Assembly: GCA_019746135.1 (NCBI GenBank)
Contig: JAIESI010000152.1
Span: forward strand, 1 to 50,400
Source of the DNA: Xanthobacteraceae bacterium
Lineage (GTDB): Bacteria; Pseudomonadota; Alphaproteobacteria; Rhizobiales; Xanthobacteraceae
Length of the DNA: 50,400 nt
Direction of reading: 5' to 3'
Shown: positions 17,060 through 28,931 of the stretch, one piece after another
How the letters are laid out: every line of letters begins with the position of its first letter
Numbering within the stretch: the first letter of the stretch is position 1
Notes under the pieces: model-generated
Databases searched by the model: none
Told to the model about the DNA's origin: nothing
What the model saw: the letters and a program-made list of their open reading frames with translations, nothing else
Translations under genes and position numbers: made by a program

Positions 17060-18046
17060 ATGACGCTTCCGCGCCGGAGATTTCTGCATCTCGTCGCAGC
17101 CGCTGCCGCGCTTGCCGGTTCGCATTCCGCGTCCGCGCAGACCTATCCGTCCAAGCCGATCACCATGATCGTGCCGTTTGCGGCGGGCGGCTCGACCGAC
17201 GTGATCGGCCGCATCCTGGCCGAACGGATGCGCACCTCGCTCGGCCAGACCGTGATCGTCGAGAACGTCACCGGCGCGGGCGGCACCATCGGCGTGGGAC
17301 GCGCCGTGCGCGCGACGCCCGACGGCCATACCATCATCCTCGGCCAGAACGGCTCGCACGTCATCACCGGCGCCACCTACGGCAACCTGCCGTACAATCT
17401 GCTGACCGACTTCGAGCCCATTTCCCTTGCCGTCGTCGCCCCGTTCGTGATCGTCGCGAAAAAGGCCACCCCGCCCGACGACCTGAAGTCGCTCGTCGCC
17501 TGGCTCAAGGCCAATCCGGGCAAGACGGTCGGCAATGCCGGCCAGGGCAGCATCACGCACGTCGCGGGCCTGGTGTTCCAGAACGCCATCGGCGCCAACA
17601 TGCAGTTCGTGCCCTATCGCGGCACCGGCCCGTCGATGCAGGACCTGGTCGCAGGCCAGATCGACATGATGATCGCCGACCCGATCACCGCCCTGCCGCA
17701 GGCGCGCGGCGGCACGATCAAGATTTATGGTGTCGCGGCCGAAACCCGGCTCACCCGCGCGCCCGACATTCCGACGGTCGATGAAGCGGGACTGCCCGGC
17801 TTCCACATGTCGCTCTGGCACGGCCTCTGGGCGCCCAAGGGCACGCCCAAGCCGGTGATCGATCGGCTCCATGCCGCCGTTCTGGACGCTCTCGCCGATC
17901 CGGCGACACAAGCCAAGCTCGCGGATGCCGGCCAGGAGATTTTCCCGCGCGAGCGGCAGAACCCGGCGGCGCTCGGCAGCCTGCAAAAGGCCGAGATCGA
18001 AAAGTGGTGGCCGATCATCAAGGCCAGCGGCTTCAAGGTGGAATAG
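17060..18046 (+). CDS. Bug-type SBP with Tat-like leader
   Basis: 328 aa. The leader PRRRFLHLVAAAAALAGSHSASAQ carries a twin-arginine motif (RRRFLHL), so export in folded form by Tat is likely, unlike most SBPs here. Mature part: TYPSKPITMIVPFAAGGSTD, VENVTGAGGTIGVGRAVRATPDGHT. 58 bp after the ThDP-enzyme gene on the same strand with GGGGAG before the ATG, so probably one operon. Ligand unknown. Confidence 0.92.
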   Translation: MTLPRRRFLHLVAAAAALAGSHSASAQTYPSKPITMIVPFAAGGSTDVIGRILAERMRTSLGQTVIVENVTGAGGTIGVGRAVRATPDGHTIILGQNGSHVITGATYGNLPYNLLTDFEPISLAVVAPFVIVAKKATPPDDLKSLVAWLKANPGKTVGNAGQGSITHVAGLVFQNAIGANMQFVPYRGTGPSMQDLVAGQIDMMIADPITALPQARGGTIKIYGVAAETRLTRAPDIPTVDEAGLPGFHMSLWHGLWAPKGTPKPVIDRLHAAVLDALADPATQAKLADAGQEIFPRERQNPAALGSLQKAEIEKWWPIIKASGFKVE

Positions 18047-18093
18047 GCATTCCCCGGTGGGTCGCATTTTCTGCGGCCAACCACCTCTCCGCG

Positions 18094-19446
18094 CTAGGCG
18101 CGCGCCGCCTGGCGCGGCCGCACGTGGCGGCTCTCGCGCCGCGGCAGGCCGAGGTTGCCGCGCAAGGTGTCGGCCTCGTATCGGGTCCGGTACAGTCCCC
18201 GGCGCTGCAATTCGGGGATGACGGTCGCGACGAACTCCTCGAGCTGGGTCGGAAAAAGCGGCGCCATGTAGTTGAAGCCGTCGGCGGCGCCGGTGGTGAC
18301 CCACTCTTCCATGGTGTCGGCAACCTGCTTCGGCGTACCGAACGTCTGGAAGTGCCCGCGGCCGCCGGCGATGCGCTGGTAGAGCTGCCGGATCGTCAGG
18401 TTCTCGCGCCGCGCCAGCTCGAACAGCATCTTGGTGCGGCTGACGTTGACATTGGTCAGCGGCAGGTCGGGCAGCGGGCCGTCGACCGGATAGCCGGACA
18501 GCTCGACGCCGATGTAGGTCGACAGATGCCGCACGCCGAGCGAATCCGGTATCAAGTTCTGCAGGAATTCGAACCGGTCGCGCGCCTGCTGCTCGCTCTC
18601 GCCGAGCATGACCTGGAAGCCCGGCATGATCAGGACATGGTCCGGGTTGCGCCCGCACCGGGCGACGCGCGCCTTCACGTCCGCGTAGAACTCGCGGCCA
18701 ATGTCCAGCGTCGTGTTGGCGGCAAAGATGACGTCCGCAGTCTCGGCCGCGAGACTCCTGCCGTCTTCGGAGGCGCCGGCCTGCACCAGGACCGGCTGCC
18801 CCTGGGGCGAGCGGCGGACGTTGAGTGGGCCGCGGACCTGGAAATGCTCGCCCTTGTGGTCGAGCACATGCAGCTTGGCGGGATCGAAGAAGATGCCGGA
18901 CGGCTTGTCGACGATGAAGGCGTCGTCGTCCCAGCTATCCCAGAGTCCCTGCACGACGCCCGCGAACTCGCGAGCGCGCGCGTAGCGCACGCCGCTGCTG
19001 CCCTGCGGCTCAGCGCCGAAGTTGCGCCACTCCAGCGGATTGGCCGAAGTGATGAGATTCCACCCGGCCCGGCCGCCGCTGACGAGATCGAGCGAGGCAA
19101 ACTTGCGCGCGATGCCGAACGGCGTCTCGAAGCTGGTCGATGACGTGCAGACGAGCCCGATGTGGCGGGTGACGGAGGCGAGCGCCGCCATGGTCGTAAA
19201 AGGCTCGATCCATGCCACATAGGCGAGATGCCGAATGTTCTCCATGTCGTCGCTGGGAACAGCCGAGGTGTCGGCCAGGAACAGCATGTCGAACAGGCCG
19301 CGCTCGGCGATCTGAGCCAACCCCGTGAAACGGGAGAAGTCCCAGCCGGCATCGGCCTGGGCGTCGGGATGCCGCCAGGCGGCGATGTGGTGGCCGGCCG
19401 GCCGCAGGAACATCCCGAGCTTAATCTGCCTGCGATTGGCCATCAC
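18094..19446 (-). CDS. LLM-class flavin-dependent monooxygenase (NtaA/SnaA/DszA type)
   Basis: 450 aa luciferase-like TIM-barrel monooxygenase of the NtaA/SnaA/DszA group, which oxidises small organics with FMNH2 delivered by a separate reductase. Start MMANRRQIKLGMFLRPAGHHIAAWRHPDA is typical; further signatures are ERGLFDMLFLADT, RYARAREFAGVVQGLWDSW and QPVLVQAGASEDGRSLAAETADVIFAA. The flavin reductase partner is not in the window. It faces the SBP at 19603 across a 156-bp divergent region with a palindrome, suggesting joint control with that SBP and the following MarR gene. Confidence 0.92.
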   Translation of the reverse strand: MMANRRQIKLGMFLRPAGHHIAAWRHPDAQADAGWDFSRFTGLAQIAERGLFDMLFLADTSAVPSDDMENIRHLAYVAWIEPFTTMAALASVTRHIGLVCTSSTSFETPFGIARKFASLDLVSGGRAGWNLITSANPLEWRNFGAEPQGSSGVRYARAREFAGVVQGLWDSWDDDAFIVDKPSGIFFDPAKLHVLDHKGEHFQVRGPLNVRRSPQGQPVLVQAGASEDGRSLAAETADVIFAANTTLDIGREFYADVKARVARCGRNPDHVLIMPGFQVMLGESEQQARDRFEFLQNLIPDSLGVRHLSTYIGVELSGYPVDGPLPDLPLTNVNVSRTKMLFELARRENLTIRQLYQRIAGGRGHFQTFGTPKQVADTMEEWVTTGAADGFNYMAPLFPTQLEEFVATVIPELQRRGLYRTRYEADTLRGNLGLPRRESRHVRPRQAARA

Positions 19447-19481
19447 GCGCTCCGATTTCCAGACGCCCGCCGCCTATCTAG

Positions 19482-19493
19482 TATGTATACATA
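19482..19493. promoter_or_regulatory. candidate operator in divergent LLM/SBP region
   Basis: TATGTATACATA is a perfect 12-bp palindrome in an AT-rich island of an otherwise GC-rich intergenic region. It lies 36 bp before the LLM start and 110 bp before the SBP start. The GTATAC core is typical of GntR-family sites. The nearby regulator is a MarR protein, so the cognate factor is uncertain. Confidence 0.5.
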
Positions 19494-19602
19494 TCAAATG
19501 TCCGATGATGCGGCAAGAAGCGCCGCTTGTGCGTCGCCCCCTGCTTGCCCTCGATGGGCAAGCGATTCATACTGATCTGCAGGCTCCACCCGGGAAGGCA
19601 CC

Positions 19603-20562
19603 ATGATACGCATCGCCGCCGCCGTTGCCGCCATTTGTCTCGGAAGCATCGACGCCTTCGCCGAGACTCCGCCCTGTCCGCAGATCAGGATCATCGTGCC
19701 GTTTTCGGCCGGCGGCGCATCCGACCTCACCGCCCGCCTCGTGGCCGAGCCGCTCGGCAACGCGCTGAAGAAAGCCGTCGTGATCGAGAACAAGGTCGGC
19801 GCGACCGGCAACATCGGCACGGCCGCGGTTGCCAAGTCGACGCCCGACGGCTGCACCATCGGTGTCAACGTCGCCGCGATCCTCAGCTACAAGCTGATAT
19901 TCAACAACCTCGGTTACGATCCGGAAAAGGATCTCGTGCCGATCGCCGGTGTCGGCAAATCTCCCTCGCTGATCCTGACCTCGGCCTCGAGTTCGCTGAA
20001 CGACCTCAAGGACCTCGTCGCCCTCAGCAAGGAAAAGGGCAGCCTGTCCTATGCCACCGCCGGCCTTGGACTGACGCCGCACCTTGCGGTCGAAGAGCTG
20101 GCGCGGGTCAGCGGCGCGAAATTCGATTCGGTGTTCTATCGCGGCGCGCCGGACTTCATGGGCGACCTGATCACCGGCCGCATCACCTTCGGCAGCACCG
20201 CGGCTGCAAACTCGATGCCGCTCGTCCGTGAAGGCAAGCTGAAGGCGCTCGCCGTCATGCAGGCCGAGCGGTCGCCGCTCGCGCCGAATGTCGTCAGCAG
20301 CGCCGAACAGGGCATGTCCCCGCTGGACGGCAGCTCGCACTTCCTGCTGTTCGCGCCGTCCGCCACGCCAAAGGCCACGGTCGCGACACTCTCCGCCGAG
20401 ATCAAGAAAATCATCAACGATCCGGCAATCCAGCAGCGATTGCACACGCTCGGCTTCGATCCGTCGCCGCTCGGCTCCTCTGACGAAACGCTGGCGGTGA
20501 TCCGCAAGCTGGGGCGCGATCTCGAGCCGATCGTCAAGACGCTCAACCTGAACGCCAAGTAG
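19603..20562 (+). CDS. Bug-type tripartite tricarboxylate transporter SBP
   Basis: 319 aa. Signal peptide MIRIAAAVAAICLGSIDAFA, then CPQIRIIVPFSAGGASDLTARL and VIENKVGATGNIGTAAVAKSTPDGCT. Unusually it has cysteines at the start of strand 1 (PPCPQ) and in the PDGCT loop, a different pair from the RACAEA group. Followed after 8 bp by the MarR gene, and divergent from the LLM monooxygenase. Confidence 0.92.
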   Translation: MIRIAAAVAAICLGSIDAFAETPPCPQIRIIVPFSAGGASDLTARLVAEPLGNALKKAVVIENKVGATGNIGTAAVAKSTPDGCTIGVNVAAILSYKLIFNNLGYDPEKDLVPIAGVGKSPSLILTSASSSLNDLKDLVALSKEKGSLSYATAGLGLTPHLAVEELARVSGAKFDSVFYRGAPDFMGDLITGRITFGSTAAANSMPLVREGKLKALAVMQAERSPLAPNVVSSAEQGMSPLDGSSHFLLFAPSATPKATVATLSAEIKKIINDPAIQQRLHTLGFDPSPLGSSDETLAVIRKLGRDLEPIVKTLNLNAK

Positions 20563-20570
20563 GCGGCCGC

Positions 20571-21149
20571 TTGGCCCGCGAACCTCGCAAAGGCCGCGCC
20601 CGCGCCGAGCTTCGGTATGTCAATCCGGCCGACCCGATCGAGCTCGGACGGCGGCCCGGCCATCTGATCTGGCGGGCGCAGCAGCGCGCCTGGCGCGTGT
20701 TCGCCGATGTGGCGGGCGATCACGACGTCACGCCCGTGCAGGCGACCGTGCTGCTGGTGGTCAACAGCCAGCCGGGGATCGATCAGAAGACGCTTGCCGA
20801 GATGATCGCGCTCGACCGCGCCACCACCGGAAACGTGGTCGGCCGCCTGGAGGCGCGCGGGCTGCTCAAGCGACGCATCCCGCCCTCGGACCGCCGCGCG
20901 CGGGCGGTGTTTCTCACCAAGGCGGGCGAAGCTCTGAACCGCAAGCTTGGCGCGGTGACGCGGCGGGCGCGGCATTTGCTCACGCAGGACCTAGCCCCGG
21001 CGGAGCAGAAGGAACTGATCCGGCTTTTGCGGAAAATTCTCGGTATCCGGGACGAACCGCGGCCGCAGCCCCGCACCGTGCGGCGGCGGACGAGAGCCGG
21101 CCGGCCCGCCATGCGGAAAAGGCGCAAGACCTTGCAAAACGGCCGGTGA
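20571..21149 (+). CDS. MarR-family transcriptional regulator
   Basis: 192 aa from TTG 20571. A winged helix-turn-helix is visible: DVTPVQATVLLVVNSQPGIDQKTLAEMIALDRATTGNVVGRLEARGLLKRR, with the wing IPPSDRRARAVFLTKAG. MarR proteins usually repress a divergent or adjacent operon and respond to aromatic or phenolic ligands. The C-terminal 40 residues are an Arg/Lys-rich tail not usual for the family. It is cotranscribed with the upstream SBP (8 bp gap). Confidence 0.85.
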   Translation: MAREPRKGRARAELRYVNPADPIELGRRPGHLIWRAQQRAWRVFADVAGDHDVTPVQATVLLVVNSQPGIDQKTLAEMIALDRATTGNVVGRLEARGLLKRRIPPSDRRARAVFLTKAGEALNRKLGAVTRRARHLLTQDLAPAEQKELIRLLRKILGIRDEPRPQPRTVRRRTRAGRPAMRKRRKTLQNGR

Positions 21150-21159
21150 CAACTAGATT
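21132..21159 (+). promoter_or_regulatory. putative promoter of carB
   Basis: TTGCAA (21132-21137) and TAGATT (21154-21159) are 16 bases apart, overlapping the end of the MarR gene. A start near 21166 would give a carB leader of about 120 nt that includes the hairpin at 21241-21268. A second, weaker candidate is TTGGCG at 21177. Confidence 0.4.
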
Positions 21160-21240
21160 TCCTGCGCATTCCGGGGTTGGCGGGGGCCTGATTCTGGTCT
21201 AAGCACCCCTCGCGCGGGGCACTTCCCGTGGCGGGGGCGA

Positions 21241-21268
21241 AGGACGCGCAAAAGCGCGCCCTTTTTTT
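21241..21268 (+). terminator. terminator-like hairpin in carB leader (attenuator candidate)
   Basis: GGACGCGC and GCGCGCCC pair (7 of 8, one A-C mismatch) around AAAA and are followed at once by seven T. It ends 19 bases before the carB ATG, and the Shine-Dalgarno GAGG lies just beyond it. There is no room for a promoter between them, so it is either the MarR-gene terminator that carB transcripts must pass, or a regulated attenuator. Confidence 0.6.
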
Positions 21269-21286
21269 GTGCCGAATTGAGGCCCG

Positions 21287-24586
<3,300 letters not shown>

Positions 24587-24694
24587 CAGGCCGGCGAAAG
24601 TTAAGGCGCGTTGGGTTTACGTTCAAACATGCGGGCAGAAGGGAACTTCGGCCCGCGTTTGGATTTCTGTCCATCGCTCTAGGAGGACTGAGAA

Positions 24695-25171
24695 GTGGTT
24701 GAGAAGATTCCGATGACCGCTGCGGGTCACTTGGTGCTGGAGAATGACCTCAAGCATCGCCAGCAGGTCGAACGGCCGAGGATTATCCAGCAAATCACGG
24801 ACGCCCGCACCCATGGCGACCTGTCCGAGAACGCGGAGTATCACGCCGCCAAGGAACAACAGTCGCTCAACGAGGGCGCGATCGCCGAGCTTGAGGACAA
24901 GCTTGCGCGCGCCGAGGTGATCGACGTGTCGAAGCTTTCCGGCGACACCATCAAGTTCGGCGCAACCGTGACCCTGGTCGACGAGGACACCGAGAAGAAG
25001 CACGTCTGGCAGATCGTCGGCGAGCCCGAGGCCAACGCCAAGGACGGCAAGATCTCGATCACCTCGCCGATTGCGCGCGCGCTGATCAACAAGAAGAAGG
25101 GCGAGACCGTCGAGGTGAACACGCCCGGCGGCGCCAAGGCCTACGAGATCACCAAGATCGAGTGGAGGTGA
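24695..25171 (+). CDS. greA: transcription elongation factor GreA
   Basis: 158 aa. N-terminal coiled-coil hairpin (residues 10-75) with the signature [17 protein letters not shown], which projects acidic residues into the RNA polymerase secondary channel to trigger transcript cleavage. The C-terminal FKBP-like domain follows ([47 protein letters not shown]). Start GTG 24695, with AGGAGG 8 bases upstream; ATG 24713 is in frame but has no site. Lies 108 bp after carB, a common arrangement. Confidence 0.97.
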   Translation: MVEKIPMTAAGHLVLENDLKHRQQVERPRIIQQITDARTHGDLSENAEYHAAKEQQSLNEGAIAELEDKLARAEVIDVSKLSGDTIKFGATVTLVDEDTEKKHVWQIVGEPEANAKDGKISITSPIARALINKKKGETVEVNTPGGAKAYEITKIEWR

Positions 25172-25173
25172 GC

Positions 25174-25374
25174 ATGGTCGAGGCCGACAATGTCGGTCTC
25201 GAGCATCTGCGGCACATCCGAGGCGCCGTCGATGGCCTTCGCGACGATATGCGCGAGGTGAAGTCGCGCCTCGGCATTCTCGAAAGCCAATACGCCAATC
25301 TCTCCAACCGCCTCGACCGCGTCGATGGCCGCATCGAACGGATCGAACGTCGTCTCGATCTGGCCGAGGCCTGA
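25174..25374 (+). CDS. small coiled-coil protein
   Basis: 66 aa, acidic/basic heptad pattern throughout: LRHIRGAVDGLRDDMREVKSRL then LESQYANLSNRLDRVDGRIERIERRLDL. It should form a dimeric coiled coil. It starts 2 bp after the greA stop, with GGAGG within the last greA codons, so it is translationally linked. Similar short coiled-coil proteins are common in Rhizobiales; function unknown. Confidence 0.72.
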   Translation: MVEADNVGLEHLRHIRGAVDGLRDDMREVKSRLGILESQYANLSNRLDRVDGRIERIERRLDLAEA

Positions 25375-25405
25375 CTCTTCCAGGAACTCGCAGGTTGGCT
25401 TTGCC

Positions 25406-25428
25406 ATGGCCGGGCTTGCCCCGGCCAT
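25406..25428. repeat. ATGGCCGGG palindromic hairpin
   Basis: ATGGCCGGG and CCCGGCCAT form a perfect 9-bp stem with a 5-base loop, followed by a few bases and TTTT. It may terminate the greA transcript and is also typical of a dispersed repeat in this lineage. Confidence 0.6.
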
Positions 25429-25473
25429 CGGCGTTTTGGAAAGTAGGCCCGCCAAGCTCAAGCCGGGGGCCGC

Positions 25474-26484
25474 ATGAAGTTCGGGATATTCGATCACATC
25501 GATGACGCGGGCGTGCCGCTTTCGGAGCTCTACGCCAACCGGCTCGCCATCGCCGAGGCCTACGACCGCGCGGGCTTCTACGGCTATCACGTCGCCGAGC
25601 ACCACACGACACCGCTCGGTGCCGCCGCCTCGCCGGCGCTGATCTTCGCCGCCCTCGCCTACCGCACGAAGAAGCTGCGCTTCGGGCCGCTGGTGTATCT
25701 CCTGCCGTTCTACCATCCACTGCGCCTGATCGAAGAGGTCTGCATGCTCGATCAGATGAGCGGCGGGCGCTTTCAGCTCGGCGTCGGCCGCGGCGTGTCG
25801 ATGTACGAGACGCAGGCCTACGGCCTCGACTTCTCGAAGACCCAGGCGATGTATCACGAGGCGTTTCAGGTGCTGTTGAAAGGCCTCAACTCCGACGAGC
25901 TTTCGTTCGCCGGTGAGTTCTACCAATTCGACAAGCTGCCGATGATCCTGAAGCCGGTGCAGAAGCCGCACCCGCCGCTGTGGTACGGCGTGACGCTGCC
26001 GAGCAACTCCGCCTGGCCCGCCGAGAACCACGTCAACATCGTGGCTCTGGGGCTCCGCGACAACACCCAGGCGATCATCAAGGCCTATCGCGAGACACGG
26101 GCGCAGAACGGATTCGATCAGGACGGCACCCTGATCGGCGTCAGCCGGCACATTGTCGTCGCCGATACTGACGACGCTGCACTTGCGATCGCGCGCCGCG
26201 CCTATCCGCGCTGGCGGCAAAGCTTCCGCTGGCTGTTCAACCGGCACGGCACCGAGCCGCGGGTGATCGGCATCTATCCGGAGACCTTCGACGGCCTGAT
26301 CGCGCTCAACAACGGGATCGCCGGATCGCCGGCGACGGTGCGGCGCTTCATCGCAGCCGAAATCGAGGCCAACAATTGCAATTATTTCGTGCCGCAGATG
26401 GTGTTCGGCGACATCACGCTGCCCGAGGCCCTGCGCTCCATCGAGCTGTTCGGCAAGGAGATCATGCCGGCGTTCGCGAAATGA
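25474..26484 (+). CDS. LLM-class flavin-dependent oxidoreductase
   Basis: 336 aa luciferase-like TIM barrel: MKFGIFDHIDDAGVPLSELYANRLAIAEAYDRAGFYGYHVAEHHTTPLG, then LRFGPLVYLLPFYHPLRLIEEVCMLDQMSGGRFQLGVGRG. Uses FMNH2 or F420 to oxidise an unidentified small molecule. Its last codons are followed 14 bp on by the SBP at 26499, and an in-frame ATGA at 26481 even overlaps its stop, so uptake and oxidation genes are coupled. Confidence 0.9.
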   Translation: MKFGIFDHIDDAGVPLSELYANRLAIAEAYDRAGFYGYHVAEHHTTPLGAAASPALIFAALAYRTKKLRFGPLVYLLPFYHPLRLIEEVCMLDQMSGGRFQLGVGRGVSMYETQAYGLDFSKTQAMYHEAFQVLLKGLNSDELSFAGEFYQFDKLPMILKPVQKPHPPLWYGVTLPSNSAWPAENHVNIVALGLRDNTQAIIKAYRETRAQNGFDQDGTLIGVSRHIVVADTDDAALAIARRAYPRWRQSFRWLFNRHGTEPRVIGIYPETFDGLIALNNGIAGSPATVRRFIAAEIEANNCNYFVPQMVFGDITLPEALRSIELFGKEIMPAFAK

Positions 26485-26498
26485 CCTGGGGAAGAACA

Positions 26499-27476
26499 AT
26501 GAAAACAGCACAAAGGATTGTCTGCGCGCTGGCCATCCTCGCCAGCGTGTTCGCCGCAGCGCCGCATGCCGCCGCACAGTCCTATCCGAGCAAGCCGATC
26601 CGGATGATCGTGCCCTCGACGCCCGGCTCGCCGACCGACGTGATGGCGCGGCTCGTGGCGCAGAACCTGTCCGCTTCGATCGGCCAGCCGGTCGCGGTCG
26701 AGCCGCGGCCGGGTGGCGGCGGCATCATCGGCACCAAGGCGGTGATCAACGCCGATCCGGACGGCTACACGCTCCTCTTCACCGAGGGCGCCAAACACCT
26801 GATGACGCCCGCGCTCTACGACAGCGTCGGATTCGACCCGGTGACGGACGTGACGCCGGTCGCGACCGCCGGCGGCGGCTCGTTCCTGCTGGTGGTTGCG
26901 CCGAGCCTGCCGGTCAAGACGGTGAAAGATCTGGTCGAGCACGCCCGCGCCAATCCCGGCAAGGTCAACTTCGGCTTCGGCCAGGGCACGCTGCCGCACA
27001 TGCTCGGCGAAACGCTGAAGCACACGGCCAAGGTCGACATTTCGAGCATTCCCTACAAGGGCGGCGCGCAGGCGGTCGCCGACATGCTCGGCGGCCATAT
27101 CCAGATGAACTTCGGCACCACGGCGACGCTGCTCGCGCTGATCAAGCAGGGCAAGCTGCGTCCGATCGCGGTCACCAACGACACCCGCCTTCCCGAGCTG
27201 CCCGACACGCCGACCATGACCGAAAGCGGCTTTCCCAACCTCACGCTGCGCTACTGGATGGCGGTGTGGGCGCCGCCGCGCACGCCCGCGGCGATCGTCG
27301 AGAAGCTCAACGGCGGGATTGTCGCGGGCCTCAAGTCGCCGGAGCTGGCCGCCGCCATGGCGCGCGCGGGCTTCGAGCCGATGCCGATCGACGCCAAGGC
27401 CATGCCAGGCTTCATCGCATCCGAGTCACCGAAGTGGCTCGCGGTGGCGAAGACTTCGGGCGTGAAGGGTGATTAG
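26499..27476 (+). CDS. Bug-type tripartite tricarboxylate transporter SBP
   Basis: 325 aa from ATG 26499 (GGGGAAG 5 bases upstream). Signal peptide ends near HAAAQ; mature part SYPSKPIRMIVPSTPGSPTD and EPRPGGGGIIGTKAVINADPDGYT. Cotranscribed with the LLM oxidoreductase just upstream, so it may bind the LLM substrate or a precursor. Convergent with another Bug SBP; the gap holds a 26-bp inverted repeat. Confidence 0.92.
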   Translation: MKTAQRIVCALAILASVFAAAPHAAAQSYPSKPIRMIVPSTPGSPTDVMARLVAQNLSASIGQPVAVEPRPGGGGIIGTKAVINADPDGYTLLFTEGAKHLMTPALYDSVGFDPVTDVTPVATAGGGSFLLVVAPSLPVKTVKDLVEHARANPGKVNFGFGQGTLPHMLGETLKHTAKVDISSIPYKGGAQAVADMLGGHIQMNFGTTATLLALIKQGKLRPIAVTNDTRLPELPDTPTMTESGFPNLTLRYWMAVWAPPRTPAAIVEKLNGGIVAGLKSPELAAAMARAGFEPMPIDAKAMPGFIASESPKWLAVAKTSGVKGD

Positions 27477-27514
27477 AACGTCGTTGAACATCGCGGGATC
27501 GAACTGTGAAGCAA

Positions 27515-27596
27515 TGGGTCCCCGCTTTCGCGGGGACGAATGCCAATAGAGTTCGCCGGCCTATCAACCGTTCGTCCCCGCGGAAGCGGGGACCCA
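27515..27596. repeat. inverted repeat of GGGTCCCCGC family
   Basis: Left arm 27515-27540 and right arm 27571-27596 are 26 bp, complementary with one mismatch, and each arm is itself a hairpin (CCCCGC..GCGGGG). The spacer is 30 bp. It lies between two convergent SBP genes and probably also acts as a bidirectional transcript end. Confidence 0.85.
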
Positions 27597-27624
27597 GGGG
27601 CGCAAGCACCCAGATATCCGGCCC

Positions 27625-28593
27625 TTATTCCGGCTCGATCTTGGCGTCGGCGACGATCTTCCGCCATTTCTCGATCTCGGCGACCATGAAGGCCTTGAGC
27701 TCGTCCGGCGAGCTTGCGGCGGGCTCAATGCCCGCCGTGAGCAGCTTCGGCGCGACCTCCGGATCGGCCAGCGCCTTGCGCAGCGCTCCGTTCAGCGCGT
27801 CGACCACGGGCTTCGGCGTCTTCGCCGGCGCATAGGCGGCGAACCAGGCGGTCAGGTCGTAACCCTTCAGGCCAGCCTCGTTGAGCGGCGGCAGGTCCGG
27901 CGCAAGCGGCGACTTCTGCAGGCTCGAGACGGCGTAGCCTTTCAGCCGGCCGGCACGCACCGGCGGCAGCGACGTCGAGACGTCGCCGAAGAACAGCGAA
28001 ATCTGCCCGCCGAGCAGGTCGGTCACCACCAGCGGATTGCTGCGATAGGGAACATGCAGCATGTCGATGCCGGCCATGGTCTTCATCAATTCGCCGGCGG
28101 CACGCGAGGAGGTGGAGCCCGCGCCGAAGGTGAGCTTGCCGGGATTGGCCTTGGCGTAGGCGATCAGCTCCTGGACGTTGTTGGCCGGCACCGAGGGGTG
28201 GCCGACCAGCGCCAGGGTGATGGTGCCGAGCTTGGTGATCGGCTCGAAATCGGTCACCGCGTCGTAGGGCACGCGCTTGAGCATGCTCTGGTTCGACGCG
28301 TGCGTGGTGTTGGAGGTGATGAACACCGTGTAGCCGTCGGGCGCGGCCCGCACCACGTTCATCGCCGCCGGCACGCCGCTGCCGCCCGCGGTGTTCTCGA
28401 TGATGACGCTCTGGCCGAGCGAGGCGCCGACATGGTTGCCGAGCAGCCGCGCCAGCGTGTCGGTGGCGCTCCCTGCCGCGAACGGCACGATGAACTTGAT
28501 GCTGCGGCTCGGATAGCGCTCCTGTGCGTTCGCGCTTTGCAGAACCGCTGCTGTAAACGCAAGCGCAACAAGGCCAAGCAGACGTTTTCTCAT
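27625..28593 (-). CDS. Bug-type tripartite tricarboxylate transporter SBP
   Basis: 322 aa. Signal peptide MRKRLLGLVALAFTAAVLQSANAQ, then RYPSRSIKFIVPFAAGSATD and IENTAGGSGVPAAMNVVRAAPDGYT. Its ATG overlaps the stop of the small AtuA-like gene as ATGA (28590-28593), so translation is coupled and this is the third gene of the AtuA operon. That links the bound ligand to the AtuA-type pathway. Confidence 0.93.
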   Translation of the reverse strand: MRKRLLGLVALAFTAAVLQSANAQERYPSRSIKFIVPFAAGSATDTLARLLGNHVGASLGQSVIIENTAGGSGVPAAMNVVRAAPDGYTVFITSNTTHASNQSMLKRVPYDAVTDFEPITKLGTITLALVGHPSVPANNVQELIAYAKANPGKLTFGAGSTSSRAAGELMKTMAGIDMLHVPYRSNPLVVTDLLGGQISLFFGDVSTSLPPVRAGRLKGYAVSSLQKSPLAPDLPPLNEAGLKGYDLTAWFAAYAPAKTPKPVVDALNGALRKALADPEVAPKLLTAGIEPAASSPDELKAFMVAEIEKWRKIVADAKIEPE

Positions 28594-28931
28594 GACCCGG
28601 TCTCCTGAGTTTCGATTTGCAATGGGATGTCCAGCAGCACGAACGACAGCGACTTGCCGTGGCCGTCGAGGCCGAGGCTGGCGTTGACGCCGCCTTCGAG
28701 CACGTCGTCGAGAACGAAGTTGAAGGCCGCAAGCTTCGGCAGGTCGTAGCGCACGACGCGCGACGGCTTGCGATGGGCGAACGCCTCGGCGACCCGCTCG
28801 GCGGTGATCTGCCGGGCGATGGCCGGGAAATGCGACGGATCGCGGCAGACCAGCGCGATGTTGAGCCGGTTGCCCTTGTCGCCGGAGCGCGCATTGGCGA
28901 TCTCGTGGAGTTTGACGGCGCGTGGCCTCAT
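28590..28931 (-). CDS. AtuA-associated small protein
   Basis: 113 aa. MRPRAVKLHEIANARSGDKGNRLNIALVCRD matches the small ferredoxin-fold domain that is either fused to or encoded next to AtuA proteins. The remaining part (PSRVVRYDLPKLAAFNFVLDDVLEGGVNASLGLDGHGKSL) is the family's conserved end. Starts in the AtuA stop codon (ATGA, 28928-28931) and its own stop overlaps the next ATG, so it is the middle gene of a coupled trio. Probably a subunit of the AtuA complex; biochemical role unproven. Confidence 0.82.
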   Translation of the reverse strand: MRPRAVKLHEIANARSGDKGNRLNIALVCRDPSHFPAIARQITAERVAEAFAHRKPSRVVRYDLPKLAAFNFVLDDVLEGGVNASLGLDGHGKSLSFVLLDIPLQIETQETGS

